Shown in pieces: positions 56,851 to 64,000 of a DNA stretch of 64,000 nt. The translations under genes were made by a program, and so were the position numbers. Source of the stretch: Blastococcus sp. VKM Ac-2987 (lineage in GTDB: Bacteria > Actinomycetota > Actinomycetes > Mycobacteriales > Geodermatophilaceae); NCBI RefSeq assembly GCF_026967805.1, contig NZ_JAPVBG010000001.1:62001-126000 (forward strand). Direction: 5' to 3'. Numbering within the stretch: the first letter of the stretch is position 1; each line of letters opens with the position of its first letter. The notes under the pieces were generated by a model. It had not been told where the DNA came from and made no database searches. It saw only the letters and a program-made list of their open reading frames with translations.

Positions 56851-57489
56851 TCAGTCGAGCGAGCCCAGCCAGTTGGTCAGCAGCTCGGCACCCGCGTCGC
56901 CGCTCTTCTCCGGGTGGAACTGCGTCGCCGACAGCGGGCCGTTCTCCACGCCGGCGACGAAGCGGTCGCCGTGCTCGGCCCAGGTGACCGTGGGAGGCGT
57001 GAGCCGCGAGGGCTTGCCGTCCTGGCCGAGGGGGAAGTTCCGGACGCCGTAGGAGTGCACGAAGTAGAAGCGCTCGTCCTCGAGGCCGTCGAAGAGCACG
57101 CTCTCCCGGGGCGCCTGCACGGTGTTCCAGCCCATGTGCGGCAGCACCGGCGCCTGCAGCGGCTCGACGACCCCGGGCCACTCGCCGCAGCCCTCGGCGT
57201 CCACGCCGTGCTCCACGCCGCGCTCGAAGAGGATCTGCATGCCGACGCAGATGCCGAGCACCGGACGGCCACCGGCGAGGCGGCGGCCGATGATCCGGCG
57301 CCCCTGGACGGCGTCCAGCCCGGTCATGCAGGCGGCGAAGGCGCCCACGCCGGGGACGACGAGCCCGTCGGCGTCCAGCGCCGTCTGGAAGTCGGCGGTC
57401 ACCGTCACGTCGGCCCCGACCCGCTCCAGCGCGCGCTCGGCCGACCGCAGGTTGCCCGAGCCGTAGTCGAGGACCGCCACCTTCTTCAC
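56851..57489 (-). CDS. hisH: Imidazole glycerol phosphate synthase amidotransferase subunit
   Basis: Glutaminase supplying ammonia to HisF. It has 212 residues; [21 protein letters not shown], the oxyanion/nucleophile [12 protein letters not shown] with Cys, and the catalytic [14 protein letters not shown] 57489 has TAGCGT 7 nt upstream (57497-57502), so it has its own leaderless promoter and is no longer coupled to hisA or hisB as in the usual his operon. It converges on the SDR gene. Confidence 0.95.
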   Translation of the reverse strand: MKKVAVLDYGSGNLRSAERALERVGADVTVTADFQTALDADGLVVPGVGAFAACMTGLDAVQGRRIIGRRLAGGRPVLGICVGMQILFERGVEHGVDAEGCGEWPGVVEPLQAPVLPHMGWNTVQAPRESVLFDGLEDERFYFVHSYGVRNFPLGQDGKPSRLTPPTVTWAEHGDRFVAGVENGPLSATQFHPEKSGDAGAELLTNWLGSLD

Positions 57490-57702
57490 CCCTGCCACGC
57501 TACCGACCAGCACGGGAGCGGCCGGAAGTGTTCCCGCCCGCCGGCTCCCGCGGACCCGCAACGACGGGCACTCAGCCGACCGGCACCGGAGCCGGCGCAG
57601 CCACCGCCCGGCCGCTGCCAAGACCTGCCGTAGATCTGTGGACGAGCGTCTGACCTGCGGTTTCCAGTTGTCGATCACGTTCGGATCCGGTAGTCTTCGA
57701 TC

Positions 57703-58962
57703 ATGTGTTCGACCACTGCGGGGAGTGCGCTGGACCGGCTGGGGGCCGCGCTGGACGACCTTGCGGGTGAGGGCCTGTCCGGCCGCTTCGGGCCGGAGCT
57801 GCTGGACCGGCTCACCGGCCTGCTCACGGCGCAGAACCGGCTGGCGGCGCAGGTGGCGCGCACGGTGCGGGAGTGCGAGGTCACCCAGGCCCCGGAGCAC
57901 GACGGGCTGAAGACGATGGCGTCCTGGCTGCGCGGGCACGGCAAGCTCTCACCGGCCGCGGCCTCCCGGGTGGTGCGCACCGGCCGGGCGCTGGCCGAGC
58001 TGCCCGCGGTGGCCGAGGCGTTCGCCGACGGGGCGGTGACCGCGGAGCAGGTGGCGCTGATCGCCCCGGTCGTCGAGCCAGCCAACGTCGCCGCGGCGCA
58101 GGCGCAAGCCGTGGACCTGGCCGCGGTCGACGCGACCCTGGCCGAGGTCGCCGCCGGGTCGGCGTTCGGGCCGCTGCGTCAGGTGGTCGGGCACTACCTC
58201 GCGCGGCTGGACCCCGACGGCCCCGAGCCGGACCCGACCGAGGGCCGGTCGTGGGTCTTCGCCACCCACGCCGACGGCCGGGTCGCCGGCCGGTTCGAAC
58301 TCGACGCCGTCGGCGGGGAGAAGCTGCAGGCCGTCCTGGAGTCGATGGTGCAAGCGGGTCGTTGCGCCGGGGACACCCGCACCAGGGCCCAGCAGCTCGC
58401 CGACGCCGCGGTGCAGTGGGCCGACAACGTCCTCGCCTCCGGGCAGCTGCCGTTCCTGCGGACGGTCAAGCCGCACGTGGTCGTCACCATCCCCCTGGTC
58501 GACCTGGTCGACCCCGGCACCGGGCCCGCCGCCGGACAACTCGCCTCCGGGACGGCGATCTCCGCGGCGCGAGCCCGCTGGCTGGCCTGCGACGGCAAGG
58601 TCACCCGCATCGTCGTCGGGCCCGAGAGCCAGCCCCTGGAGCTGGGCCGCAGCCACCGGGTCGTTCCGCCGCACCTGCGCCGCGCGGTCGAGCACCGCGA
58701 CCGCCACTGCGTGTTCGCCGGCTGCGACGCCCCCGCCTACTGGTGCGACGTCCACCACGTACTCGAGTGGGTCGCCCACGAGGGCGAGACCTCGCTGGAG
58801 AACTCCGCCCTCCTGTGCGAACGGCACCACACCAAGGTGCACCACGGCTTCCGGATCGAGCGGGACAGCCGGGGTCGGTGGCACACCTACCGCCCCGACG
58901 GCACCGAGATCCTGATTTTCCCCCGCATCACCGCAGCACCCGAACGCACGCGCACCGGCTGA
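57703..58962 (+). CDS. DUF222/HNH endonuclease (13E12-type)
   Basis: A 419-residue protein of the multi-copy actinobacterial DUF222-HNH family (related to the mycobacterial REP13E12 genes). The N-terminal DUF222 part runs from [10 protein letters not shown] to the [23 protein letters not shown] segment. The C-terminal HNH nuclease is [47 protein letters not shown], with paired Cys and His for metal. ATG 57703 has TAGTCT exactly 6 nt upstream. These genes are often near recombination sites; here it splits hisH from hisB. Mobility is suspected but no ends are seen. Confidence 0.93.
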   Translation: MCSTTAGSALDRLGAALDDLAGEGLSGRFGPELLDRLTGLLTAQNRLAAQVARTVRECEVTQAPEHDGLKTMASWLRGHGKLSPAAASRVVRTGRALAELPAVAEAFADGAVTAEQVALIAPVVEPANVAAAQAQAVDLAAVDATLAEVAAGSAFGPLRQVVGHYLARLDPDGPEPDPTEGRSWVFATHADGRVAGRFELDAVGGEKLQAVLESMVQAGRCAGDTRTRAQQLADAAVQWADNVLASGQLPFLRTVKPHVVVTIPLVDLVDPGTGPAAGQLASGTAISAARARWLACDGKVTRIVVGPESQPLELGRSHRVVPPHLRRAVEHRDRHCVFAGCDAPAYWCDVHHVLEWVAHEGETSLENSALLCERHHTKVHHGFRIERDSRGRWHTYRPDGTEILIFPRITAAPERTRTG

Positions 58963-58971
58963 GCCACCGAG

Positions 58972-59014
58972 GCACGACGACACCGCCCGGATTCTCCGGC
59001 GTGGGGCGTCGTGC
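58972..59014 (+). terminator. Possible terminator of the HNH gene
   Basis: GCACGACG (58972-58979) and CGTCGTGC (59007-59014) pair perfectly around a loop that can fold further (CCGCCCGG with CCGGCGTGG). It begins 9 nt after the stop codon. There is no U-tract. Confidence 0.5.
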
Positions 59015-59060
59015 GCGCCGTCGGGGCGGTACGCCGCGGGGTGCGACCCGAGTGCGGCTG

Positions 59061-59257
59061 GGTCGGCGAGTGCCGCGCGCCGGTCGGCGAGTGCCGCGCG
59101 CCGGTCGGCGGGTGCCGCGCGCCGGTCGGCGGGTGCCGCGGGCAGGTTGGCGCGTGCCGAGGGGATACGGGTGGTTCGGCGGGTGCCGCGGGCAGGTCGG
59201 CGCGTGCCGAGGGGATACGGGTGGTTCGGCGCCTGCCGCGGGGAGGTCGGCGGGTGC
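59061..59257. repeat. Compound minisatellite (21-bp and 50-bp units)
   Basis: About four 21-bp units of GGTCGGCGAGTGCCGCGCGCC type run from 59061 to 59144. They are followed by a 50-bp unit at 59141-59190 repeated at 59191-59240 with three differences, then a partial 21-bp unit that ends at the stop codon of the nucleotidyltransferase gene. The 21-bp period equals seven codons and several frames stay open, but no gene call is supported. The rest of 58963-59060 holds only the hairpin noted above. Confidence 0.85.
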
Positions 59258-59848
59258 TCAGCGGGACGGCTGATCGGGCCAGGGCAGGACCGTGAGCTCG
59301 GGCCACTCCCCCGCCCAGCGCGCGGCCTTCGCCTCGTAGACGTGCCGGGGCGCCAGCCGCGGGTTGGGCCGCACGACCAGCGCGAACAGGTCGTCGTAGC
59401 CGTGCGGCGCGTAGACCTCGACCGCACCCGCGTCGTCGACCCGGATGCCGTAGCAGCAGCAGACGGCGGCGAAGTGGTCGATGGCGTCCGCGCAGTCGCG
59501 GAACGGCGCGGCCGGCACCCCGAACTTCCGCTCGTACCAGAGGTGCACCCGCGCCTCGTTGCGGATCTCGACCGGCACCGGCAGGTCGGCGAACAGCTCC
59601 GCGCCCGCCCGGATCACCGCGTCCTCGGCCGCCCACGAGGTGTCGGGGTCGAAGTAGAAGAAGTCGGCGTCGCGGATGCCGGTGCCCGGCGCTCGGCCGG
59701 TGAGTCCGTTCCACACCGTCTGGAACAGCGCCCCCGCGGTCAGCCACCAGTCGTCGAGCCCCAGGGCGGGGGCCCGGTCGAGCACCGCCCGCACCGTGGG
59801 GTCGGCGGTGACCAGCTCGAGGAAGCGTTCCTCGTCCGGGCGGCTCAC
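59258..59848 (-). CDS. Nucleotidyltransferase family protein (NTP_transf_6-like)
   Basis: A 196-residue protein of the DUF925/NTP_transf_6 family. LDDWWLTAGALFQTVWNGLTGRAPGTGIRDADFFYFDPDTSWAAED shows the G-tN--G and D-D metal-binding pattern, and VPVEIRNEARVHLWYERKFG and YDDLFALVVRPNPRL follow. The cellular substrate is unknown. GTG 59848 overlaps the stop of the 57-aa membrane gene (GTGA), so it is in the his operon. The minisatellite abuts its stop. Confidence 0.88.
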   Translation of the reverse strand: MSRPDEERFLELVTADPTVRAVLDRAPALGLDDWWLTAGALFQTVWNGLTGRAPGTGIRDADFFYFDPDTSWAAEDAVIRAGAELFADLPVPVEIRNEARVHLWYERKFGVPAAPFRDCADAIDHFAAVCCCYGIRVDDAGAVEVYAPHGYDDLFALVVRPNPRLAPRHVYEAKAARWAGEWPELTVLPWPDQPSR

Positions 59849-60018
59849 ACCAGCCGGAGGATGCCCGAGGCCGTCGCCAGCAGCGCCGCCGCCAGCAGGA
59901 TGCCGGCGAAGACGACCTGCGGACCCGTGCGCCCGGTCTCGGAGTCCGCCCGCCAGATGCTCCAGGCGCCGCCCAGGAGGAACCCGCCGAGCACGACGAG
60001 GATCAGGCCGAAGTCCAC
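59845..60018 (-). CDS. 57-aa two-helix membrane protein in the his operon
   Basis: A 58-codon frame from GTG 60018 to TGA at 59845-59847. Two hydrophobic helices (VDFGLILVVLGGFLLGGAW and VVFAGILLAAALLATASGIL) flank a short charged loop (WRADSETGRTG). It starts 4 nt after the hisB stop and overlaps the nucleotidyltransferase start by GTGA. Third-position G/C and the operon fit say it is real. Similar tiny membrane proteins sit near hisB in other actinobacteria; function unknown. Confidence 0.8.
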   Translation of the reverse strand: MDFGLILVVLGGFLLGGAWSIWRADSETGRTGPQVVFAGILLAAALLATASGILRLV

Positions 60019-60022
60019 CGGG

Positions 60023-60619
60023 CTACAGGGCGCCCTTGGTCGACGGCACGTCGGTGACCCGCGGGTCCAGGGCGACGGCGGTGCGCAGCGCCCGCGCCAG
60101 CGCCTTGAACTGCCCCTCGACGATGTGGTGGGCGTCCCGGCCGGCGTAGAGCACCCGCACGTGCAGGCTGATCCGGGCGTTGAACGCGAAGGACTCCAGC
60201 ACGTGCTTGGTCAGGCTGGTCGGGTAGTCCGGCCCGATCATCGGCGTCATGTTCTCGGGCTCGGCGTGCACGAAGTACGGCCGGCCGGAGAGGTCGACGG
60301 CGGCCTGTGCGAGCACCTCGTCCATCGGGATCGTCGCGTCGCCGTAGCGGGTGATGCCGCGCTTGTCGCCCAGCGCCTGCGCGAAGGCCTGGCCCAGCGC
60401 GATGGCGACGTCCTCCACCGTGTGGTGGGCGTCGATGTGCAGGTCGCCGTCGGCGCGCACGGTCAGGTCGATGCCGCTGTGCTTGGACAGCGCCGTCAGC
60501 ATGTGGTCGTAGAAGCCCACCCCGGTGCTGATCGAGCTGACGCCGGTGCCGTCGAGGTCGAGTTCCACCACGAGCTTGGTCTCGTTGGTCTGTCGCTCGA
60601 CGCGTGCGGTGCGGGTCAT
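60023..60619 (-). CDS. hisB: Imidazoleglycerol-phosphate dehydratase
   Basis: Sixth step of histidine synthesis, Mn-dependent. It has 198 residues with the two-fold repeated metal motifs: [17 protein letters not shown] near residue 66 and [20 protein letters not shown] near 165, plus [14 protein letters not shown]. It is a monofunctional IGPD with no phosphatase domain. ATG 60619 is 4 nt after the hisC stop, in the hisDCB operon. Confidence 0.97.
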   Translation of the reverse strand: MTRTARVERQTNETKLVVELDLDGTGVSSISTGVGFYDHMLTALSKHSGIDLTVRADGDLHIDAHHTVEDVAIALGQAFAQALGDKRGITRYGDATIPMDEVLAQAAVDLSGRPYFVHAEPENMTPMIGPDYPTSLTKHVLESFAFNARISLHVRVLYAGRDAHHIVEGQFKALARALRTAVALDPRVTDVPSTKGAL

Positions 60620-60623
60620 GCGG

Positions 60624-61736
60624 TCAGTCTCCCAGAGTCGTGCGGTGGTCCGGCGCGACCTCACCCAGCGCGGTGAGGAACGCCTCGGTCTCCTCGGCGG
60701 TGCCGGCGGTGACGCGGAGCCAGCCGGGCAGGCCGACGTCCCGCACGAGCACCCCGCGGTCCAGCAGCGCCTGCCAGGCCTTACCCGCGTCGGCGAAGTG
60801 CCCGAAGAGGACGAAGTTGGCGTCGCTCGGCACGCTGGTCAGCCCCAGAACGGGCAGGGCGGCGACGATCCGGTCCCGCTGCGCCTTCACGGCGTCGACG
60901 GTCGCCAGCAGCGCGTCGGTGTGCGCCAGCGCGGTCCGCGCGGCTGCCTGGGTGAGCGAGCTCAGGTGGTAGGGCAGCCGGACCAGCTGCAGCGCGTCGA
61001 CGACGGCGGCGTCCGCGGCCAGGTAGCCCAGCCGCAGCCCGGCCATGCCGAAGGCCTTGCTCATCGTCCGGCTCACGATCAGCCGCGGGCGCCCCGGCAG
61101 CAGCGTCAGCGCCGAGGGGGTGCCGGTGCGGGCGAACTCCGCGTACGCCTCGTCGACGACGAGCACCCCGTCGGTGGCCTCGTAGAGCGCGGCGACGGTG
61201 TCCAGCTCGACGGCGGTCCCGGTGGGGTTGTTCGGACTGGTCACGAAGGTGACGTCGGGCCGCACCTCCCGCACCTGCGCCACGGCGGCCGCGACGTCGA
61301 TGGTGAAGTCCGCCGCCCGGTGGCCGTCGACCCACGCCGTCCCGGTGCCCGCGGCGATGATCGGGTGCATCGAGTACGAGGGCGTGAACCCCAGCGCGGT
61401 CCGCGCCGCTCCCCCGAACGCCTGCAGGATCTGCTGCAGCACCTCGTTGGATCCGTTGGCCGCCCACACCTGCGACGGGCCCACGGCCTGCCCGCCGGTG
61501 CGGCTCAGGTAGCCGGCGAGGTCCGTGCGCAGCGCCACGGCGTCGCGGTCGGGGTAGCGGTTGAGCTCCAGCGCGGCGGTGCCCAGCGCCGCCCCGAGGT
61601 CGGCGAGCAGCTCGGCCGGCAGCGGGTGCGGGTTCTCGTTGGTGTTGAGCCGGTGCGTGGCGGGCAGCTGCGGGGCGCCGTAGGGCGTGCGTCCGCGCAG
61701 CTCCGGCCGCAGCGGGAGCTCGTCGAGGCCGGCCAT
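60624..61736 (-). CDS. hisC: Histidinol-phosphate aminotransferase
   Basis: PLP aminotransferase making histidinol phosphate, 370 residues. [53 protein letters not shown], and the PLP Lys in [19 protein letters not shown]-terminal [19 protein letters not shown]. The ATG shares one base with the hisD TGA. The active form likely also serves tyrosine or phenylalanine, but this is not seen. Confidence 0.96.
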   Translation of the reverse strand: MAGLDELPLRPELRGRTPYGAPQLPATHRLNTNENPHPLPAELLADLGAALGTAALELNRYPDRDAVALRTDLAGYLSRTGGQAVGPSQVWAANGSNEVLQQILQAFGGAARTALGFTPSYSMHPIIAAGTGTAWVDGHRAADFTIDVAAAVAQVREVRPDVTFVTSPNNPTGTAVELDTVAALYEATDGVLVVDEAYAEFARTGTPSALTLLPGRPRLIVSRTMSKAFGMAGLRLGYLAADAAVVDALQLVRLPYHLSSLTQAAARTALAHTDALLATVDAVKAQRDRIVAALPVLGLTSVPSDANFVLFGHFADAGKAWQALLDRGVLVRDVGLPGWLRVTAGTAEETEAFLTALGEVAPDHRTTLGD

Positions 61737-63052
61737 CAGCCGCTCTGCCGCGCGGTCTGCCGGATGCGGACGGCGGCGGCGTGCGCCGGCAGGTCCTCGG
61801 CGCCGGCGAGGGCGTCGACGTGCCGCGCGACGTCGGCCAGCGCCTGCTCGTCGTACTCGACGAGGTGGATGCCGCGCAGGAACGACTGCACGGACAGTCC
61901 GCTGGAGTGCCGGGCGCACCCGCCGGTCGGCAGCACGTGGTTGGAGCCGGCGATGTAGTCGCCGAGCGAGACCGGCGACCAGGCGCCGATGAAGATCGCG
62001 CCCGCGTTGCGCACCCGCAGCGCCACCTCGCGGGGTCGCTGAGTCTGGATCTCCAGGTGCTCGGCGGCGTAGGCGTCCACCACGCGCAGGCCGGCGTCCA
62101 GGTCGTCGACCAGCACGACGCCGGACTGGCTGCCGTCCAGCGCGGTGCGGATCCGGTCGGAGTGCTTCGTGGCGTCCACCTGCCCGGGCACCAGCGCGAG
62201 GACGGCGTCGGCCAGCTCCTCGCTGGTGGTGACGAGCACCGCGCCGGCGAGGGGATCGTGCTCGGCCTGGCTGATCAGGTCGGCCGCCACGTGCCCCGGG
62301 TCGGCGGTGTCGTCGGCGAGGATGGCCACCTCCGTGGGGCCGGCCTCGGAGTCGATGCCGATCAGCCCGCGCAGCAGCCGCTTGGCGGCGGTCACGTACA
62401 CGTTGCCGGGGCCGGTGACCATGTCGACCGGCTCGCAGGACCCGGCGCCGTACCCGAAGACGGCGATGGCCTGCGCGCCGCCGACGGCGTAGACCTCGGT
62501 GACCCCGAGCAGCGCGCACGCGGCGAGCACGCCCGGGTCGGGCAGGCCGCCGTGGTCGCGCTGCGGCGGGGAGGCCACGGCGATCGACTCGACGCCGGCG
62601 ATCTGCGCGGGCACCACGTTCATGACCACGCTGGACAGCAGCGGCGCCAGCCCGCCGGGCACGTACAGCCCCACGCGGCGGACCGGCAGCCAGCGCTCGG
62701 TCACGCTGCCGCCGCCGACGACCTGCGTGGTGACGTCGGTGCGGCGCTGGTCGGCGTGCACCTTCCGGACCCGGGAGATCGCCTCCTCGAGCGCCTCGCG
62801 CAGCGTCGGGTCGCACTCGGCCAGCGCCCGGTCCAGCGCCTCCTGCGGCACGGCGAAGTCCTCGGCGTCCACCCCGTCGAGCCGGGCGGTGATCTCCCGC
62901 ACCGCCTGGGCGCCCCGGATCCGCACGTCCTCGCAGAGCGGCCGGACGGTGGCCATGACCGAGTCGATGTCGGTGGCGGCCCGCGGCAGCAGGCCGGCGA
63001 GCTCGCGGACGCCGGGCAGCGCGGTTCCGCGCAGGTCGATGCGGGCGAGCAC
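61736..63052 (-). CDS. hisD: Histidinol dehydrogenase
   Basis: Zn-dependent two-step oxidation of histidinol to histidine, 438 residues. [68 protein letters not shown], the Zn/catalytic [15 protein letters not shown] and [22 protein letters not shown] are all present. GTG 63052 is set by GGAGG 7 nt upstream. First gene of hisDCB. Confidence 0.96.
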   Translation of the reverse strand: MLARIDLRGTALPGVRELAGLLPRAATDIDSVMATVRPLCEDVRIRGAQAVREITARLDGVDAEDFAVPQEALDRALAECDPTLREALEEAISRVRKVHADQRRTDVTTQVVGGGSVTERWLPVRRVGLYVPGGLAPLLSSVVMNVVPAQIAGVESIAVASPPQRDHGGLPDPGVLAACALLGVTEVYAVGGAQAIAVFGYGAGSCEPVDMVTGPGNVYVTAAKRLLRGLIGIDSEAGPTEVAILADDTADPGHVAADLISQAEHDPLAGAVLVTTSEELADAVLALVPGQVDATKHSDRIRTALDGSQSGVVLVDDLDAGLRVVDAYAAEHLEIQTQRPREVALRVRNAGAIFIGAWSPVSLGDYIAGSNHVLPTGGCARHSSGLSVQSFLRGIHLVEYDEQALADVARHVDALAGAEDLPAHAAAVRIRQTARQSG

Positions 63053-63182
63053 GGATGCCTCCGGGGGTGGGCGGGACGAGTCGCTGGCGTGGGCCGACGC
63101 GGCCTCCAGCGTAGCCAGCGCCGCCCGCCGCGCCCGGGGCGCCCGGGCGGGCGGTGGGCCCGCGACCCGTACGCTTGCCCGG

Positions 63183-63983
63183 ATGGGTGAGCTGATCCCG
63201 CTGTTCCCGCTGGGACGGCCGCTGTTCCCCGGGGTCGTGCTGCCCCTGCAGATCTTCGAGCCCCGGTACCGCCGGCTGATGCGCGACCTGATGGACCTGC
63301 CCGAGCACGGGGACCGGCGCTTCTTCGGCGTCGTGGCCATCCGGCAGGGCTGGGAGGTCGAGCACGTCTCGCCGGCCGCGGCGCTCTACGACATCGGCTG
63401 CACCGCGCGGCTGCAGCGGATCCAGCCCCAGGCCGACGGCGGCTTCCGGATCCTCACCGTGGGCGGCGAGCGGTTCCGCCTGCTCGACGTCGTCGTCGGC
63501 GACGACCCGCCCTACCTGCAGGCCGAGGTGGAGTGGCTCGCCGAGGAGGAGGCCGCCGAGGAGGCGGCCGGCGACGCCGAGGCGGTCACCGACGGCACCG
63601 GCCCGCCGGCGCCGCCCGCCGACGAGGTGGCCACCTCGGTGGCCCGCGGCTCGCTGGACGTGCTCGCCCACGGGGTGGGCGACCTGTTCACCCGCTACGT
63701 GTCGGAGGTGTCGGCGCTGGGCGCCGGGGCCCAGGGGGACGGTGTGGAGGCCGCGGTGCGCCTCGCCGCCGCGGCCGACGACCCGGAGGCGCTGTCGTGG
63801 CTGGTCGCGTCCTCGGCGCTGCTGACGACGGAGGACCGGCAGGCCCTGCTGGCGGAGTCCGCGACCCGCCGGCGGCTGGCGGCGGAGTCCCGCCTGCTGC
63901 GCCGCGAGCTGACGCTGCTGCAGACCCTCGGCGCGGTGCCCGCGCCGCTGCAGCAGTTCGCCACCCCGATGACGGTGAACTGA
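63183..63983 (+). CDS. LON peptidase substrate-binding domain protein
   Basis: A 266-residue stand-alone LON-N (PUA-like) domain protein with no ATPase or protease part: [84 protein letters not shown]. An acidic Ala/Glu insert follows (about residues 115-145), then a helical half. ATG 63183 has TACGCT 7 nt upstream (leaderless). It is divergent from hisD and may act as an adaptor; function unknown. Confidence 0.92.
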   Translation: MGELIPLFPLGRPLFPGVVLPLQIFEPRYRRLMRDLMDLPEHGDRRFFGVVAIRQGWEVEHVSPAAALYDIGCTARLQRIQPQADGGFRILTVGGERFRLLDVVVGDDPPYLQAEVEWLAEEEAAEEAAGDAEAVTDGTGPPAPPADEVATSVARGSLDVLAHGVGDLFTRYVSEVSALGAGAQGDGVEAAVRLAAAADDPEALSWLVASSALLTTEDRQALLAESATRRRLAAESRLLRRELTLLQTLGAVPAPLQQFATPMTVN

Positions 63984-64000
63984 ACCTGGGTCAGGCTCCC

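Noticed and set aside
57703-58962. Insertion sequence or intein around the HNH gene
   Set aside because: No terminal inverted repeats, target duplication or splicing blocks are seen; it is a DUF222-HNH family gene.
59061-59257. CRISPR array or repeat-protein gene
   Set aside because: No unique spacers; a 94-codon plus-strand frame through it has no ribosome-binding site or -10 box and is repeat-derived.

Overview
This window is a very G+C-rich actinobacterial chromosome segment, most likely from the Geodermatophilaceae (Blastococcus, Modestobacter or Geodermatophilus type). That placement is an inference from several features: an SsgA-family protein, the coaE-rpsA-polA-liv-pdtaR-pyk-gltBD-lgt-trp-his gene order seen across Actinobacteria (Streptomyces has the same backbone), a DUF222/HNH endonuclease, frequent GTG starts, many 4-nt GTGA gene overlaps, and many promoters whose -10 box sits 6-7 nt before the start codon (leaderless mRNAs). 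There is no prophage, insertion sequence, CRISPR array or plasmid feature.

Layout. 1-980: an SsgA-like regulator and a tRNA cluster (Gly-GCC, Cys-GCA, Val-GAC). 0.98-9.2 kb: coaE, rpsA, a SAM methyltransferase, an AI-2E-type membrane protein, polA and a hotdog thioesterase. 9.4-15.5 kb: a branched-chain amino-acid (Liv) ABC transporter whose LivH permease carries an extra N-terminal secreted domain, with the binding-protein gene inverted downstream. 15.8-22.4 kb: the ANTAR regulator pdtaR, an unusual tRNA-Leu(CAA), a PLP decarboxylase, tesB, pyk and gltD. 22.5-34.2 kb, all on the minus strand: gltB, lgt, trpA, trpB, trpC, a Trp-associated membrane protein, trpE and hisI. 34.2-45.5 kb: an accessory block with a Pro/Tyr-rich membrane protein, a flavin dehydrogenase, a DHFR-like protein, a heterodimeric ABC exporter, a DinB-like protein, an atypical-composition hydrolase, ilvD and an MmyB-type regulator. 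45.5-47.5 kb: hisF, a RidA protein and hisA/priA. 47.5-56.9 kb: a second accessory block with AraC and DinB-like genes, a nitroreductase, an APH-like kinase, a two-component system with an Asp-tailed secreted protein, an M28 peptidase and an SDR. 56.9-63.1 kb: hisH, then an HNH gene, a minisatellite and a nucleotidyltransferase, then a tiny membrane protein, hisB, hisC and hisD. 63.2 kb: a LON-N domain protein.

The his and trp genes all point the same way and look like one ancestral array (hisD-C-B-H-A-ridA-F-I-trpE-C-B-A) split by accessory cassettes. trpD, trpG and trpF are not in the window; PriA (hisA) is expected to supply TrpF activity. The most unexpected signal is a shared promoter architecture on both sides of the two-component operon at 49.6 and 53.5 kb: three CTCA-type heptamers phased at 11 bp, a 10-nt gap, a degenerate -10 and a GTG start. 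It predicts a small regulon linking the Asp-tailed secreted protein, its sensor kinase and response regulator, and an APH-like kinase. Two small ORFs that bridge his and trp genes by GTGA/ATGA overlaps, and a 57-codon membrane protein in the his operon, were also found by reading the gaps.
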